Assembly (NCBI GenBank): GCA_012728855.1
Contig: JAAYEH010000058.1
Location: 1 to 55,722 of the forward strand
Origin: Rhodopirellula sp.
GTDB taxonomy: Bacteria; Planctomycetota; Planctomycetia; Pirellulales; Thermoguttaceae
Length of the DNA stretch: 55,722 nucleotides
Reading direction: 5' to 3'
Under the pieces are notes generated by a model. That model saw only the letters and a list, made by a program, of their open reading frames with translations, had not been told where the DNA came from and did no database searches. Position numbers and translations under genes: made by a program. This document shows positions 1 through 7,669 of this stretch, in pieces; positions within the stretch are counted from its first letter, which is position 1; every line of letters begins with the position of its first letter.

Positions 1-154
1 GCTCTTTGAACGAGTCGATCCGGCCGGAAGCGACCAGTTCCGCCCATCGCTGGAGATTCGCCCGGCAACTCTCGACATGCGCCGCAAGGGGGAAGCCGGC
101 GAGATGCATACGCACCACGTCCGGGCGGAACAGCGGTTTACGTTCGACAGGCAC
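1..154 (-). CDS. N-terminal fragment of a DNA methylase / restriction-modification protein (runs off the left edge)
   Basis: Reading the minus strand from a GTG at 154 gives 51 codons beginning VPVERKPLFRPDVV, followed by LQRWAELVASGRIDSFKE. This resembles the opening of large N-6 adenine DNA methylase/type IIG restriction-modification proteins, which often start with a PLFRP-like segment and a W-A-x-L-x-x-SGR-x-D motif. A strong ribosome-binding site (AGGAGGGG) lies 6 nt before the GTG, which decides the start. The catalytic part lies outside the window, so the activity cannot be checked. It is divergent from the abiEi gene, so the two form a defence-gene edge. The family call rests on recalled N-terminal similarity only. 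Confidence 0.55.
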   Translation of the reverse strand, partial: MPVERKPLFRPDVVRMHLAGFPLAAHVESCRANLQRWAELVASGRIDSFKE

Positions 155-288
155 AGCGAGTCCCCTCCTATGGCGACCCGATTGTAACGGAGAAGCGGGA
201 GGGGTGGAAGGGGCGAGCGGGATGGCAGCCACACTCCCGTGTGGCCAGCCGCCGGTATTTCGCGTCGAGTTGACGCAATCCGAAATGC

Positions 289-338
289 GTGTTACTATTT
301 GTCGGGACTTGTAAACATACCCCGACGATTAGTAACAC
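289..338. promoter_or_regulatory. Inverted-repeat operator upstream of abiEi
   Basis: Two 18-nt arms, GTGTTACTATTTGTCGGG (289-306) and CCCGACGATTAGTAACAC (321-338), are complementary at 16 of 18 positions and separated by 14 nt. The right arm ends 13 nt before the abiEi start codon. AbiEi antitoxins are known to bind inverted repeats at their own promoter and repress the operon, so this is very probably the autoregulatory operator. The AT-rich arms also stand out against the GC-rich surroundings. Confidence 0.8.
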
Positions 339-351
339 CCAGAGGGACTTC

Positions 352-951
352 ATGAAGACTGGCAAGAAGCGGGTGCTCGAACTTGCTCGGCAGACTGGGG
401 TGCTACGGCCACGCGACTTGCATGCGGAAGGTATTCCGCGTGCGTACCTGCAACGTCTGGTGGCGGAGGGTCTGCTCGTCCACTCCGCGCGCGGAATCTA
501 CACGGCTGCCGACTGGAAGCCATCGCCCCATCACGGTCTAGCGGAAATCTGCAAGCGTGTGCCGCACGGCGTCGTCTGTCTCCTGTCCGCACTCGAATTC
601 CAGGAGCTGACCACCCAGTCTCCCTTCGAAGTCTGGCTGGCCATTGGCGAGAAGGCCAGGCGACCCAAGGTGGACTATCCACCTCTGCGAGTAATGCGGT
701 TTTCGGGTCGGGCACTCGAGTACGGCATTGAATCGCATCGCATCGAAGGCGTCGAGGTGAGGATCTACAGCCCGGCAAAGACGGTTGCCGACTGCTTCAA
801 GTACCGAAGGAAGATCGGGCTGGACGTAGCGCTCGAGGCGCTGCGAGACTGCTGGACGAAGCGGCGCGCGACGATGGATGAGCTGTGGGCGGCTGCCGAA
901 GCGTGCCGCATGGTTGGCGTGATGCGTCCCTACCTGGAGTCGATAACGTGA
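352..951 (+). CDS. abiEi: AbiEi-family antitoxin / transcriptional regulator (type IV toxin-antitoxin)
   Basis: This 199-residue protein has the AbiEi layout. An N-terminal winged-helix region (about residues 1-65) contains the typical string GVLRPRDLHAEGIPRAYLQR and then LVHSARGIYTAADW. A C-terminal domain carries CLLSALEFQELTTQ, PAKTVADCFKYRRKIGLDVA and LEALRDCW. In the family the N-terminal part binds DNA and the C-terminal part neutralises the AbiEii nucleotidyltransferase without stable binding. The ATG at 352 is preferred over an upstream TTG at 289 because it follows AGAGGGA and leaves the operator outside the gene. The stop overlaps the GTG start of the toxin gene (GTGA), so the pair was one operon. 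The partner is broken, so this antitoxin is now orphaned. Confidence 0.88.
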   Translation: MKTGKKRVLELARQTGVLRPRDLHAEGIPRAYLQRLVAEGLLVHSARGIYTAADWKPSPHHGLAEICKRVPHGVVCLLSALEFQELTTQSPFEVWLAIGEKARRPKVDYPPLRVMRFSGRALEYGIESHRIEGVEVRIYSPAKTVADCFKYRRKIGLDVALEALRDCWTKRRATMDELWAAAEACRMVGVMRPYLESIT

Positions 952-1274
952 CCAAACAATATCCGCGAAACCTGGCGGCGTCGGTAAGGCAGCGACTGAT
1001 GAATCTCGCCCGGACGCGACACGAGGATTTCCAGTTCGTGCTCACACGCTACGCGTTGGAACGTCTGCTCTACCGCCTCAGCCAGTCGGAGCACCGCGAC
1101 GTCTTTGTCCTCAAAGGTGCCATGCTCTTCCAGCTTTGGAGCAAGCAGCACCAGGAGTACGAGGGATTGCGGCTCAGCATTGAGTGCCGCCTGGAAAACG
1201 CCCGCATTCCGATCCAGGTTGATATTGGTTTTGGTGACGTCGTCACTCCTGCAGCCTCGGAAAGAGCGTCATGA
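948..1274 (+). pseudogene. abiEii: Degraded abiEii toxin gene (nucleotidyltransferase)
   Basis: From the GTG at 948 the frame reads VTKQYPRNLAASVRQRLMNL, then RYALERLLYRLSQSEHRDVFVLKGAMLFQLW. This is the intact N-terminal part of AbiEii/AbiGii nucleotidyltransferases, which are normally about 280-310 residues. FQLW then jumps directly to YEGLRLSIECRLENARIPIQVDIGFGDVVTP, which lies some 60-70 residues further on in the family. The missing block holds the aspartates of the catalytic nucleotidyltransferase motif. After VVTP the similarity ends and the frame runs into unrelated sequence, stopping at 1274. The gene has therefore lost an internal catalytic block and its whole C-terminal half and should be inactive. 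The frame is still open, so the internal loss was in-frame. Confidence 0.85.
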
Positions 1275-1455
1275 AAAACTGCCCGGCGAGAGCGGCAGGG
1301 GCGGAAGCCAAGCCGTCCAACTCGTCGCGGAACTCTTCCACGTTGGTGGGCGCGTAGGCGGCCTGGTGGGCCGGGCGGTAATCGTAGTCGCCCAACTCGC
1401 GGAAGTAGGCGCAGACATCGTCGGAGATGGCCAGGTTTTCCAGCAGCGGAGAGAA
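1243..1455 (-). pseudogene. C-terminal remnant of an unidentified protein gene
   Basis: The minus strand from about 1455 to the TGA at 1243-1245 translates without a stop to about 67 residues: LLENLAISDDVCAYFRELG, then YDYRPAHQAAYAPTNVEEF, then AALAGQFFMTLFPRLQE. Codon third positions are GC-rich, as in real genes here, and the residue mix (acidic helix, then a hydrophobic tail) looks like a genuine C-terminus. No start or upstream domain exists, because the 5' side runs into the palindrome at 1462-1500. The family is not recognised. It overlaps the broken end of abiEii, so both were probably joined by deletion. Confidence 0.4.
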
Positions 1456-1461
1456 TCAAGG

Positions 1462-1500
1462 GGGACATTCTGGTTTTTGCGCAGTAAAGCAGAATGTCCC
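1462..1500. repeat. Short GGGAC-core palindrome
   Basis: GGGACATTCTG (1462-1472) and CAGAATGTCCC (1490-1500) are perfect 11-nt inverted repeats around a 17-nt loop. The GGGAC core at the ends is shared with the palindromes at 2140-2262 and 19388-19475. It lies exactly where similarity of the sialidase-like gene ends, so it marks a rearrangement or insertion point. Confidence 0.6.
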
Positions 1501-2687
1501 ATTTGTTCTTCCCCGGCGGCGTCGGATAGGCCGACCCTCGGTCCGTATCGGGCGGTGTTTCGTTTTCGTGCGGATCGCGGTAGACCTCGCGGAAGCCGCG
1601 CCACGTGCGGCCCTCGTCGTCGGAAACGGCGGCGTGGAGGGCATCGCGGTTGACGTAGACGCCGGCGCCCTCGTGGGCGGGCGGGCTCTCGCAGTTGTTC
1701 CACAGGATGATGATGCGACCGTCGGGCATCCGCCAGAGCATCGGCGGGGAACTGGAGGAGACGAATCGCGACGGCTGGGCCTCCGACCAGGTCTTGCCTT
1801 GATCGGCCGAAAACGACTCGTACAAGAACCCGGTCTGGGTCCGCATCAGCATCCAGAGCCGACCGCCCTTCATTTCGAGGATGCATGGCTCGTCGGCGCC
1901 GTAGTTGTTGCCCACGAAGTTCGCGTAGCATGGCGACGACAGGTCGCTCTCCGACTTCGTCCAGGTATCGCCGCCGTCATCGGAGTAGAAGACCGTGCAG
2001 AGGTTCGCTCCCACCGGCGGCGCACAGGGCCGCTCCGGCACCCACCAGGCAAAAGGGCAGACCAGCCGGCCCGTGCTCAGTTGCTTGAAGTCGAGCAAGG
2101 CGCCGCAGTAACCCTCAAAGATGACGTTCGGCTTCACCCGTAACCGTTCACGGGGCGGAAGAGAGGGGGACAGGTCCATGTTTTCGGCCAACGTCTCTGT
2201 CGGCGAAATGCCTCGATTAGCCAAAAAATGGACCAGTCCCCGGCCGCCCCGTGAACGGTTACCTTCACCCACTGCGTTCGCTTGCCGGCCGTTCGCTGAT
2301 GCCAAATGTCGATGAAGCGATCGACCGCGATCGCTCGGCCGCTGCCTCGAACGACCATCGACGCCAAGTGGATTTCGCCGTCCCGGCTCAGCAGCGGCAC
2401 GACCGCGTACGTTCCGGGCATGGCCTCACCCTCGAATTTCTCCTCGCCCCACGTGCGCCCGCCATCGCTGGAGGTCTGCGAACTGAGCCGCGCCGGTCGA
2501 CTCCATAGCGGACGAGCGTCCCGTCGTCGAGACGGGTTGGATTCGAGTAGGTCAGCGGCGAGTGTTCGTGATGGTGCTGAAGGAAGACCTCGGGCCGTGT
2601 GACGCGCGTTTCCTCCGCCCTTGTCGAGGAAACAACCGCCAGACCAATGGTTGTCCAGACGACTGGCACAAGGCATCTCATGATCAT
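1501..2687 (-). pseudogene. Broken sialidase-like (BNR-repeat) exported protein gene
   Basis: The start at 2687 gives a signal peptide (MIMRCLVPVVWTTIGLAVVS...RAEETRV) and then YSNPTRLDDGTLVRYGVD. Near 2480-2500 the frame shifts by one base and continues as SSQTSSDGGRTWGEEKFEGE...AVVPLLSRDGEIHLASM. At 2132-2270 a MITE with its target duplication interrupts the frame, which resumes as KPNVIFEGYCGALLDFK, then FYSDDGGDTWTKSE, DEPCILEMKGGRLWMLMRTQ, FSADQGKTW and SDDEGRTWRGFREVY. Several S-x-D-x-G-x-T-W Asp-boxes identify the six-bladed sialidase/BNR fold, normally secreted glycan or polysaccharide hydrolases. Similarity stops near 1501, so the C-terminal quarter is missing. Three separate lesions make this a clear pseudogene. 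Confidence 0.85.
2140..2262. mobile_element. 123-bp MITE with IS66-like ends and an 8-bp target duplication
   Basis: The element has perfect 19-bp terminal inverted repeats, GTAACCGTTCACGGGGCGG (2140-2158) and its complement (2244-2262). It is flanked by an exact 8-bp direct repeat CTTCACCC (2132-2139 and 2263-2270). It encodes nothing. A second inner inverted repeat (GGGGACAGGTCCAT and its near complement ATGGACCAGTCCCC) lets the whole element fold. Ends starting GTAA and 8-bp target duplications are the known hallmarks of the IS66 family, so an IS66 transposase probably mobilised it in trans. Removing the element plus one repeat copy (131 bp) rejoins the interrupted sialidase frame at codons GTG AAG. 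Confidence 0.87.
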
Positions 2688-2743
2688 GATTGCTCCTGTG
2701 AAGAAACGTAAGGCTCAACGAAACCGCACCGCCATCCGATCCG

Positions 2744-5700
2744 TTACTGACGCGAAGCGACCACTTCCGGCATTCTACCGGAGAGGCGGTTGACCAGCAC
2801 GACCACGCTTCCCGGCAGAGGCTGCCGGCTGAGCAGATCTTGCCTTTGGGCTCGAAATGCCGACCAGAGATCGCCGCCGGCTCGGCGGCAGGCCAACGCG
2901 GTCAGTACGATACTGTCTTCACCCGCCACGTCGCCCGTGGTGATGAGCTGCTGGAGTCGCTCGCGATCGATCCGGTCGGAGTTCTCCAGCAGCCCGCCGA
3001 CGGCGACGACCAGGCCGGCCGGCTCGGCGGCCAGTGCGCCGTGTACCCGCGACTTCAGCTTGGCGTTGTCGATCGCCAAGGCGCCATACGCGGCAGCCAA
3101 CACGGTGGCAACGTCTTGCGGCGTCTTTTCGAGGGCGGCCGCCGCCTGTTCCGCCGCCGGGCGGCTCTGCGCCCGCACCGACTCGGCCAATGCCGTCAAT
3201 TCGCCCTCTTCCGCCAGCATCCTTGAAGCCGAGGTGATCGCCCACGCCGATCGCAGCGCCAAAGCCGCGCCCCGGCCTGCCAAGAGGATCTTCGTTTCGT
3301 TCTTCTTCCAGGCAACTTGGAGATGGGTAAGGGCCTCCAGGTCCAACTCGTCTCCCAGGGCTGCGGCGAGGAGCTTCCAGGCATACTCGTCGTGCGTGGC
3401 GGCGACCTGCCGCAGGCGATGCAGTTCGTCGAGCTTTTCCAAGGATTCGCGACTCTGTGCCGCCCGCCGGCTCGTCTTTTCGTGCAACGCCGCCAGAGCG
3501 CCGGTCGGTTTCGCTTGAGGGTTGGCGAGTTGGGCCAGGGCGCCGGCGACACGGTCGTGGACTTCGGGAGTGCCGAAGACGAGAAGGTGGCCGGGGGCAA
3601 ACCATACGGCTTCTTCAGCGGCGATGCCGGCGGTCTTCCGCAGGGCGTCGAGGAATTGGCCGGCGCTCTGTTTGGCCTGGGAAATCGCCTTCGCCCCGTC
3701 CTTGACCTCGCCGAACTCCTCGGTTGACGGCAGCGCGATCGTCGAGACGTCGTAGACCCATGCGGAAAGGTGCGGCAAGCGCCGATCGCTGCCGGCAACG
3801 ATCGCACCGCCATCGGTTGACTTTCGCCATGCCAGCCTGACAGGCTGCAGGAGCCAGTCGAGCGCCTGTGCGACGGTTGCGCCGCGGAGGTCGAGCCAAG
3901 TCACGCGGGCACTGTGCCCGACGAGCATTGCGGCGGCGTCGTCAACGCTGCCGGGAATGAGTCGAATCTTGATTCCCGCGGCCTGCTCGACGGCGCTGAT
4001 CGCCTCGGAAATCGACAGGTCGCGGAGAACCAGATCGATTCTCTTGCCCAGGGCGGGCAGATCTTCTTGCCAGGCGCTGACGCGGTCGCTATGGAGCGAT
4101 TCCAGTTCCGCCAGTGCGGCCGACGCCACCGTGGCTGCCTGAAACTGGCCGAGGTTGGCGGCGGCCGTTGCGAGGAAGTACGCCCGCAGCAACTCGGCGC
4201 GGGCTTCGCTCGGCTTCTTGCCCTCGCGGAGCTTGCGGCCCGCGTCGAGGAACTTCTCGGCCGATTGCCCGAGCGCCTGGGAATCGGACGACAGGGCGCC
4301 TGCCGTGTAGTGCTGTGCACCGACAGCGCTCGTGTCGTAACCACCGGCCACACTCATCGCATCGGTCAGCGCTTCAAGAGCCACGACCGGCTCGCCCGCC
4401 GCCTGTCCGAAATAAGCGGCACGGCCCGGTTTGGCGGACTTGCCTGCCGCCGGAGCCAACCCGTAGGACATTGGCCGCCCGGCTTGCCGCCGCAGCAGCC
4501 GGCCGGCGCTCGGCGACATCGGCGCTGCTGCGGCCCGTCTTTTGCTGAGCGCGGGCATAGCGCCTGCCGCCATCGGTTGAGACATCGGCATTCCCATGCT
4601 CATGCCGCCGCCCCCCAATCCGCCACCCATGGCCGGCATGGCGCCCATCGCCGACATGCCGCTGATGCCGCGTGCCGCCTCGCGATTCAGGCGGCCACGC
4701 CTCGTCAATCCGTTCGTTGCCTTAGCCTCCGCTTCATCGAAGACCGCCGTGTAGGCCAGATCGAGTGCCATGCCGGGCATGTCGCCCCGCGGGCCGAAGA
4801 AGCCTTCCCACTGGGTTCCTTCCGGCAAGGGCACGGGAACGAGCATCTGCCGCGGCGGTTGCGCCAGTCGCTCTCGGCCGAGCTTCTCGGCATTCTCGGC
4901 GTCCACCGCCACAAAGCTTGTGTACTGGCTCATGAGGCGGTAGTCGAGCGCGATCGCCGTCACCTCTTCCTCCACGGCCGGGGAGCCGGCGTAATAGGTC
5001 TGCTGCATCAGATCTTCGATCTTTTTGCGTGCCCAGACCTTGGCGAGCACTTCGTGCTCCGGCTGGTTCTCCGGCAGGCGGACTTGAAGCGGCCAGCGGA
5101 CCGGCTCGCCTTCCACAACACCGCCCAGCGTGATCTCCGCCGCGCCGCCGCCGGCATAGCGGCCGAAGAGGATCACGGGCCGGCCCGCCCAAAGCTCGGG
5201 GATTCTGGCCGGATAGGTCTCGGCGACCTCGAGCCCGCCCCAGTCGATTTTGATCTTGGCAAGCTGTGCCCGCTGGATCCGCGAGATCACCTCTTCGGCC
5301 AGACCAGCGGCCGTTTCGTTGAGAGCCAGCCGCTTGCCCATGCCGCCGCCCTGGCGGGCCACGCCGTCGATGAGGAACATGTTCGGCGAACTGCCGATGC
5401 CGATGGCCCAGAAGCGGATCTGGTCGCCGCAGCTCTTGCCGACGTGCTCGATGATTTCCGCCTCGTTGCCGATATAGCCGTCGCTGAGCATGATGACGAT
5501 CCGCACCCGCCCGGCGTCGATCGGCTGGTCGATGGCCCGCTTGATCCCCTCGAGCATGTGTGTGCCGCCTGCGCCTTGGACCCCCTCGGTGAAATTGACC
5601 GCCTTGGCGATGTTCTCGCGATTGACCGGCAACGGTTTCTCGAAGAGCTGGTTGGTCTGTCCGGCAAAGGTGATGACTTGCAGGGTGTCGACGTCGCGGC

Positions 5701-6841
5701 AGAGCTTGAGCATCTCGCGCATCGCTTCCTTGACTTTCTCGGTAGGCTGGCCTCGCATCGAGCCGCTCACGTCGAGGAGGAAGACGATCTCGCGCGGCGG
5801 ACTCTTGGAGAGCCGCTCGTCTTCCTGCGGCTGGACCATGAACATGAAGTAGCCGTGGCCGAGCCGCTTGGCGTCGGTAGGGTCGCCGGTATGGCTGAGC
5901 ACGGCCATCTCCGGCTTCTTGCCAAGGACGTAATAGCGCAGCACGAAGTCCTTATTGGGGATGGAGTCCTCGGGTGAAAGCGCGATCTCGGCGCGGCGGT
6001 TTCCGTCGCGCTCGATCTTTGCCTTATGGTTGACCACCTTGAGATCCCGAACCGGCACGCCCGCGTCGAGCCGCAGCGACAGCGAGATGTCGTGCCCGTT
6101 GCGAAAGCCCGGCGCGAGCACGGGCGGGCTGATCCGCGAGGCATCGGGGACGCGCGTGGTATCCGGTACGGGCGGCGACACTTTCCCCTGGAGTTCCGGC
6201 GGAGTCGGCTGCGGGCGATTCAGCGGCGCGCCGGGATGGAAACGCGGGCCGACGACCATCGGGAAGTGGAACTCATAGGTGCCTTTATCATAGTTGAGCA
6301 CGTCGACGTAGCGGATCTCGATCTTCACATCCTGGCCGGGGTCGATATTGCCGACCGACTGGGTGAAGATATTGGGCCGCTCTTGTTCGAGCAGCGCCGC
6401 CGTCTGCCCGGCCGCCAACGCCTCCTCGTAGACCTGCCTTGCCTCCGCCCTCCGCTTGATCACCCCGACGATCTTCCGATCTCCGACGACCATCGTCATG
6501 TCGTCGACCGCCGCCTCATGGGGGAGCGGGAAGACGTAAACCGCCTCGATTCGCTCGTCGCTGGGGTTGTAGAACGTCTGGGTAACTTTGACACGGGCGA
6601 TGAAGCCCGAGATATCGGCCTCGACGTCGGTATGCCGCAGGGGACACTCGACCAGCCCACCCTCCTTGCCAACCGCGCGGAGGGCGCCTTGGGTGACGTT
6701 TTCCTCGAGGACTTTGGCTTTCTCGCCGGGGGGAGCCGACTCTGGTACCTCTGCGGCGAGTGACCGAGAGCCAGCCGTCAGTAGCGCGAGAGCAAGGGCG
6801 AGGGTGAGTACGCGAGCGTTGGAGAAGCGATTGGCGGGCAT
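2744..6841 (-). CDS. Secreted VIT and von Willebrand factor A domain protein with a long helical C-terminus
   Basis: The protein has 1365 residues from the ATG at 6841, which follows GGAG and begins a good signal peptide (MPANRFSNARVLTLALALAL...LAAEVP). About residues 50-200 form a VIT (inter-alpha-trypsin inhibitor) domain, with YNPSDERIEAVYVFPLP and RRAEARQVYEEALAAGQTAA. A vWA domain follows at about 350-520 with the metal-ion site DVSGSM at D357 and later SDGYIGNEAE. Around 720-760 lies a Met/Gly/Pro-rich linker. The remaining roughly 500 residues are alanine-rich and probably helical and match no family I recognise. VIT-vWA proteins are common, poorly characterised envelope proteins in planctomycetes, likely mediating metal-dependent protein contacts. 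It stands alone on the minus strand, 83 bp from the DinB-like gene. Confidence 0.88.
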   Translation of the reverse strand: MPANRFSNARVLTLALALALLTAGSRSLAAEVPESAPPGEKAKVLEENVTQGALRAVGKEGGLVECPLRHTDVEADISGFIARVKVTQTFYNPSDERIEAVYVFPLPHEAAVDDMTMVVGDRKIVGVIKRRAEARQVYEEALAAGQTAALLEQERPNIFTQSVGNIDPGQDVKIEIRYVDVLNYDKGTYEFHFPMVVGPRFHPGAPLNRPQPTPPELQGKVSPPVPDTTRVPDASRISPPVLAPGFRNGHDISLSLRLDAGVPVRDLKVVNHKAKIERDGNRRAEIALSPEDSIPNKDFVLRYYVLGKKPEMAVLSHTGDPTDAKRLGHGYFMFMVQPQEDERLSKSPPREIVFLLDVSGSMRGQPTEKVKEAMREMLKLCRDVDTLQVITFAGQTNQLFEKPLPVNRENIAKAVNFTEGVQGAGGTHMLEGIKRAIDQPIDAGRVRIVIMLSDGYIGNEAEIIEHVGKSCGDQIRFWAIGIGSSPNMFLIDGVARQGGGMGKRLALNETAAGLAEEVISRIQRAQLAKIKIDWGGLEVAETYPARIPELWAGRPVILFGRYAGGGAAEITLGGVVEGEPVRWPLQVRLPENQPEHEVLAKVWARKKIEDLMQQTYYAGSPAVEEEVTAIALDYRLMSQYTSFVAVDAENAEKLGRERLAQPPRQMLVPVPLPEGTQWEGFFGPRGDMPGMALDLAYTAVFDEAEAKATNGLTRRGRLNREAARGISGMSAMGAMPAMGGGLGGGGMSMGMPMSQPMAAGAMPALSKRRAAAAPMSPSAGRLLRRQAGRPMSYGLAPAAGKSAKPGRAAYFGQAAGEPVVALEALTDAMSVAGGYDTSAVGAQHYTAGALSSDSQALGQSAEKFLDAGRKLREGKKPSEARAELLRAYFLATAAANLGQFQAATVASAALAELESLHSDRVSAWQEDLPALGKRIDLVLRDLSISEAISAVEQAAGIKIRLIPGSVDDAAAMLVGHSARVTWLDLRGATVAQALDWLLQPVRLAWRKSTDGGAIVAGSDRRLPHLSAWVYDVSTIALPSTEEFGEVKDGAKAISQAKQSAGQFLDALRKTAGIAAEEAVWFAPGHLLVFGTPEVHDRVAGALAQLANPQAKPTGALAALHEKTSRRAAQSRESLEKLDELHRLRQVAATHDEYAWKLLAAALGDELDLEALTHLQVAWKKNETKILLAGRGAALALRSAWAITSASRMLAEEGELTALAESVRAQSRPAAEQAAAALEKTPQDVATVLAAAYGALAIDNAKLKSRVHGALAAEPAGLVVAVGGLLENSDRIDRERLQQLITTGDVAGEDSIVLTALACRRAGGDLWSAFRAQRQDLLSRQPLPGSVVVLVNRLSGRMPEVVASRQ

Positions 6842-6924
6842 GGTACGGCTCCGTTGATTGAGACGAGTACACGAAAGGTGCTGCTCAGATAGAACGATCA
6901 ACGGCCGGAATTGTTTCGCGATCT

Positions 6925-7434
6925 TCATCGCACGGGCGACTTTCCGAGCAGTCGGCGAATCAAGCCGATCTGGCCGGCATGGAGCATTTCGTGCGAGGCG
7001 CAGAAGAACAGCGAGCCGAGCTTCGTGTCGAAAACCGCGTACGGCTCGACGACGTTTTCGGTCAGATCACGATCCTGGTATCCCGGCAATTCTTCCATCA
7101 ACCGGTCATGAACGCGGTGAAAGGTTGCGAGGATCTCGCCCGCGGGCGGGTATTTCGTGGCGTCGCTTTCCGGTCGCGACCCCTTCACAAAACGCTTGAG
7201 AAACGCCTTGGAAATGAGGTTTTCGTCCTCGGGGAGCTTGCCGCGGAGCCGGAAAAGGGTCAGCATGTATTGGGCCATTGCGAGATGACCGATTTGCCAG
7301 GCGAGGTGCGTCACCCCCTCGGCGGGCTGGCTGAACCAGTCGTCCTCCGTGATGTCGTCGAGCAAGGTTTTGGTATAATTGCGGGCAAAATCGATCTGTT
7401 TTCTCGCAATGACGACGAGTTCGTGCTCCGCCAC
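6925..7434 (-). CDS. DinB-like four-helix-bundle protein
   Basis: The product is 169 residues, the usual size of the DinB/YfiT-like family of putative metal-dependent enzymes, some of which are bacillithiol or mycothiol transferases. It opens VAEHELVVIARKQIDFARNY and carries THLAWQIGHLAMAQYML in the first half. A histidine pair sits in CASHEMLHAGQIGLIRRLLG near the end. Together these give the spaced histidines of the metal site. The GTG start at 7434 is chosen because GGGAG precedes it by 8 nt and the similarity begins there. The frame remains open upstream, but that part is antisense to another gene. The biochemical role is unknown. Confidence 0.8.
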   Translation of the reverse strand: MAEHELVVIARKQIDFARNYTKTLLDDITEDDWFSQPAEGVTHLAWQIGHLAMAQYMLTLFRLRGKLPEDENLISKAFLKRFVKGSRPESDATKYPPAGEILATFHRVHDRLMEELPGYQDRDLTENVVEPYAVFDTKLGSLFFCASHEMLHAGQIGLIRRLLGKSPVR

Positions 7435-7529
7435 AGAAATCGCTCCCGAAAGCCTGACGTATATGCCTGCCGGGGTGATAACAGAGCCCGTCAGGTCTGT
7501 CAATCGTATACGCAAGAGGAGAGCCAACC

Positions 7530-7619
7530 ATGCGACTTTTCGGACTGAGCCTGCTCTTCTCTCGCCGGCCGCGCATCGTGCAGGAGAAATCGGATCGCAA
7601 GATCGACCGCATTCGGTAG
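7530..7619 (+). CDS. Possible 29-residue peptide
   Basis: An ATG at 7530, preceded 7 nt upstream by AGGAGAG, opens a 29-codon frame ending with TAG at 7617-7619. It reads MRLFGLSLLFSRRPRIVQEK and then a basic tail ending KIDRIR. The start context is better than for many neighbouring genes. The peptide could be a small regulatory or leader ORF for the beta-helix gene that starts 50 nt later. There is no family support, so chance is possible. Confidence 0.3.
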   Translation: MRLFGLSLLFSRRPRIVQEKSDRKIDRIR

Positions 7620-7669
7620 ATCGAATCCTGCTTTGGCGCAGGGTCGAGATGGAGTGAGAGGACGAATCG

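Noticed and set aside
3914..5977. Long plus-strand open frame (687 codons) antisense to the VIT/vWA gene
   Set aside because: Its composition (Arg/His/Asp-rich, no domain) is that of an antisense shadow of a high-GC gene; the minus-strand protein has clear VIT and vWA motifs.
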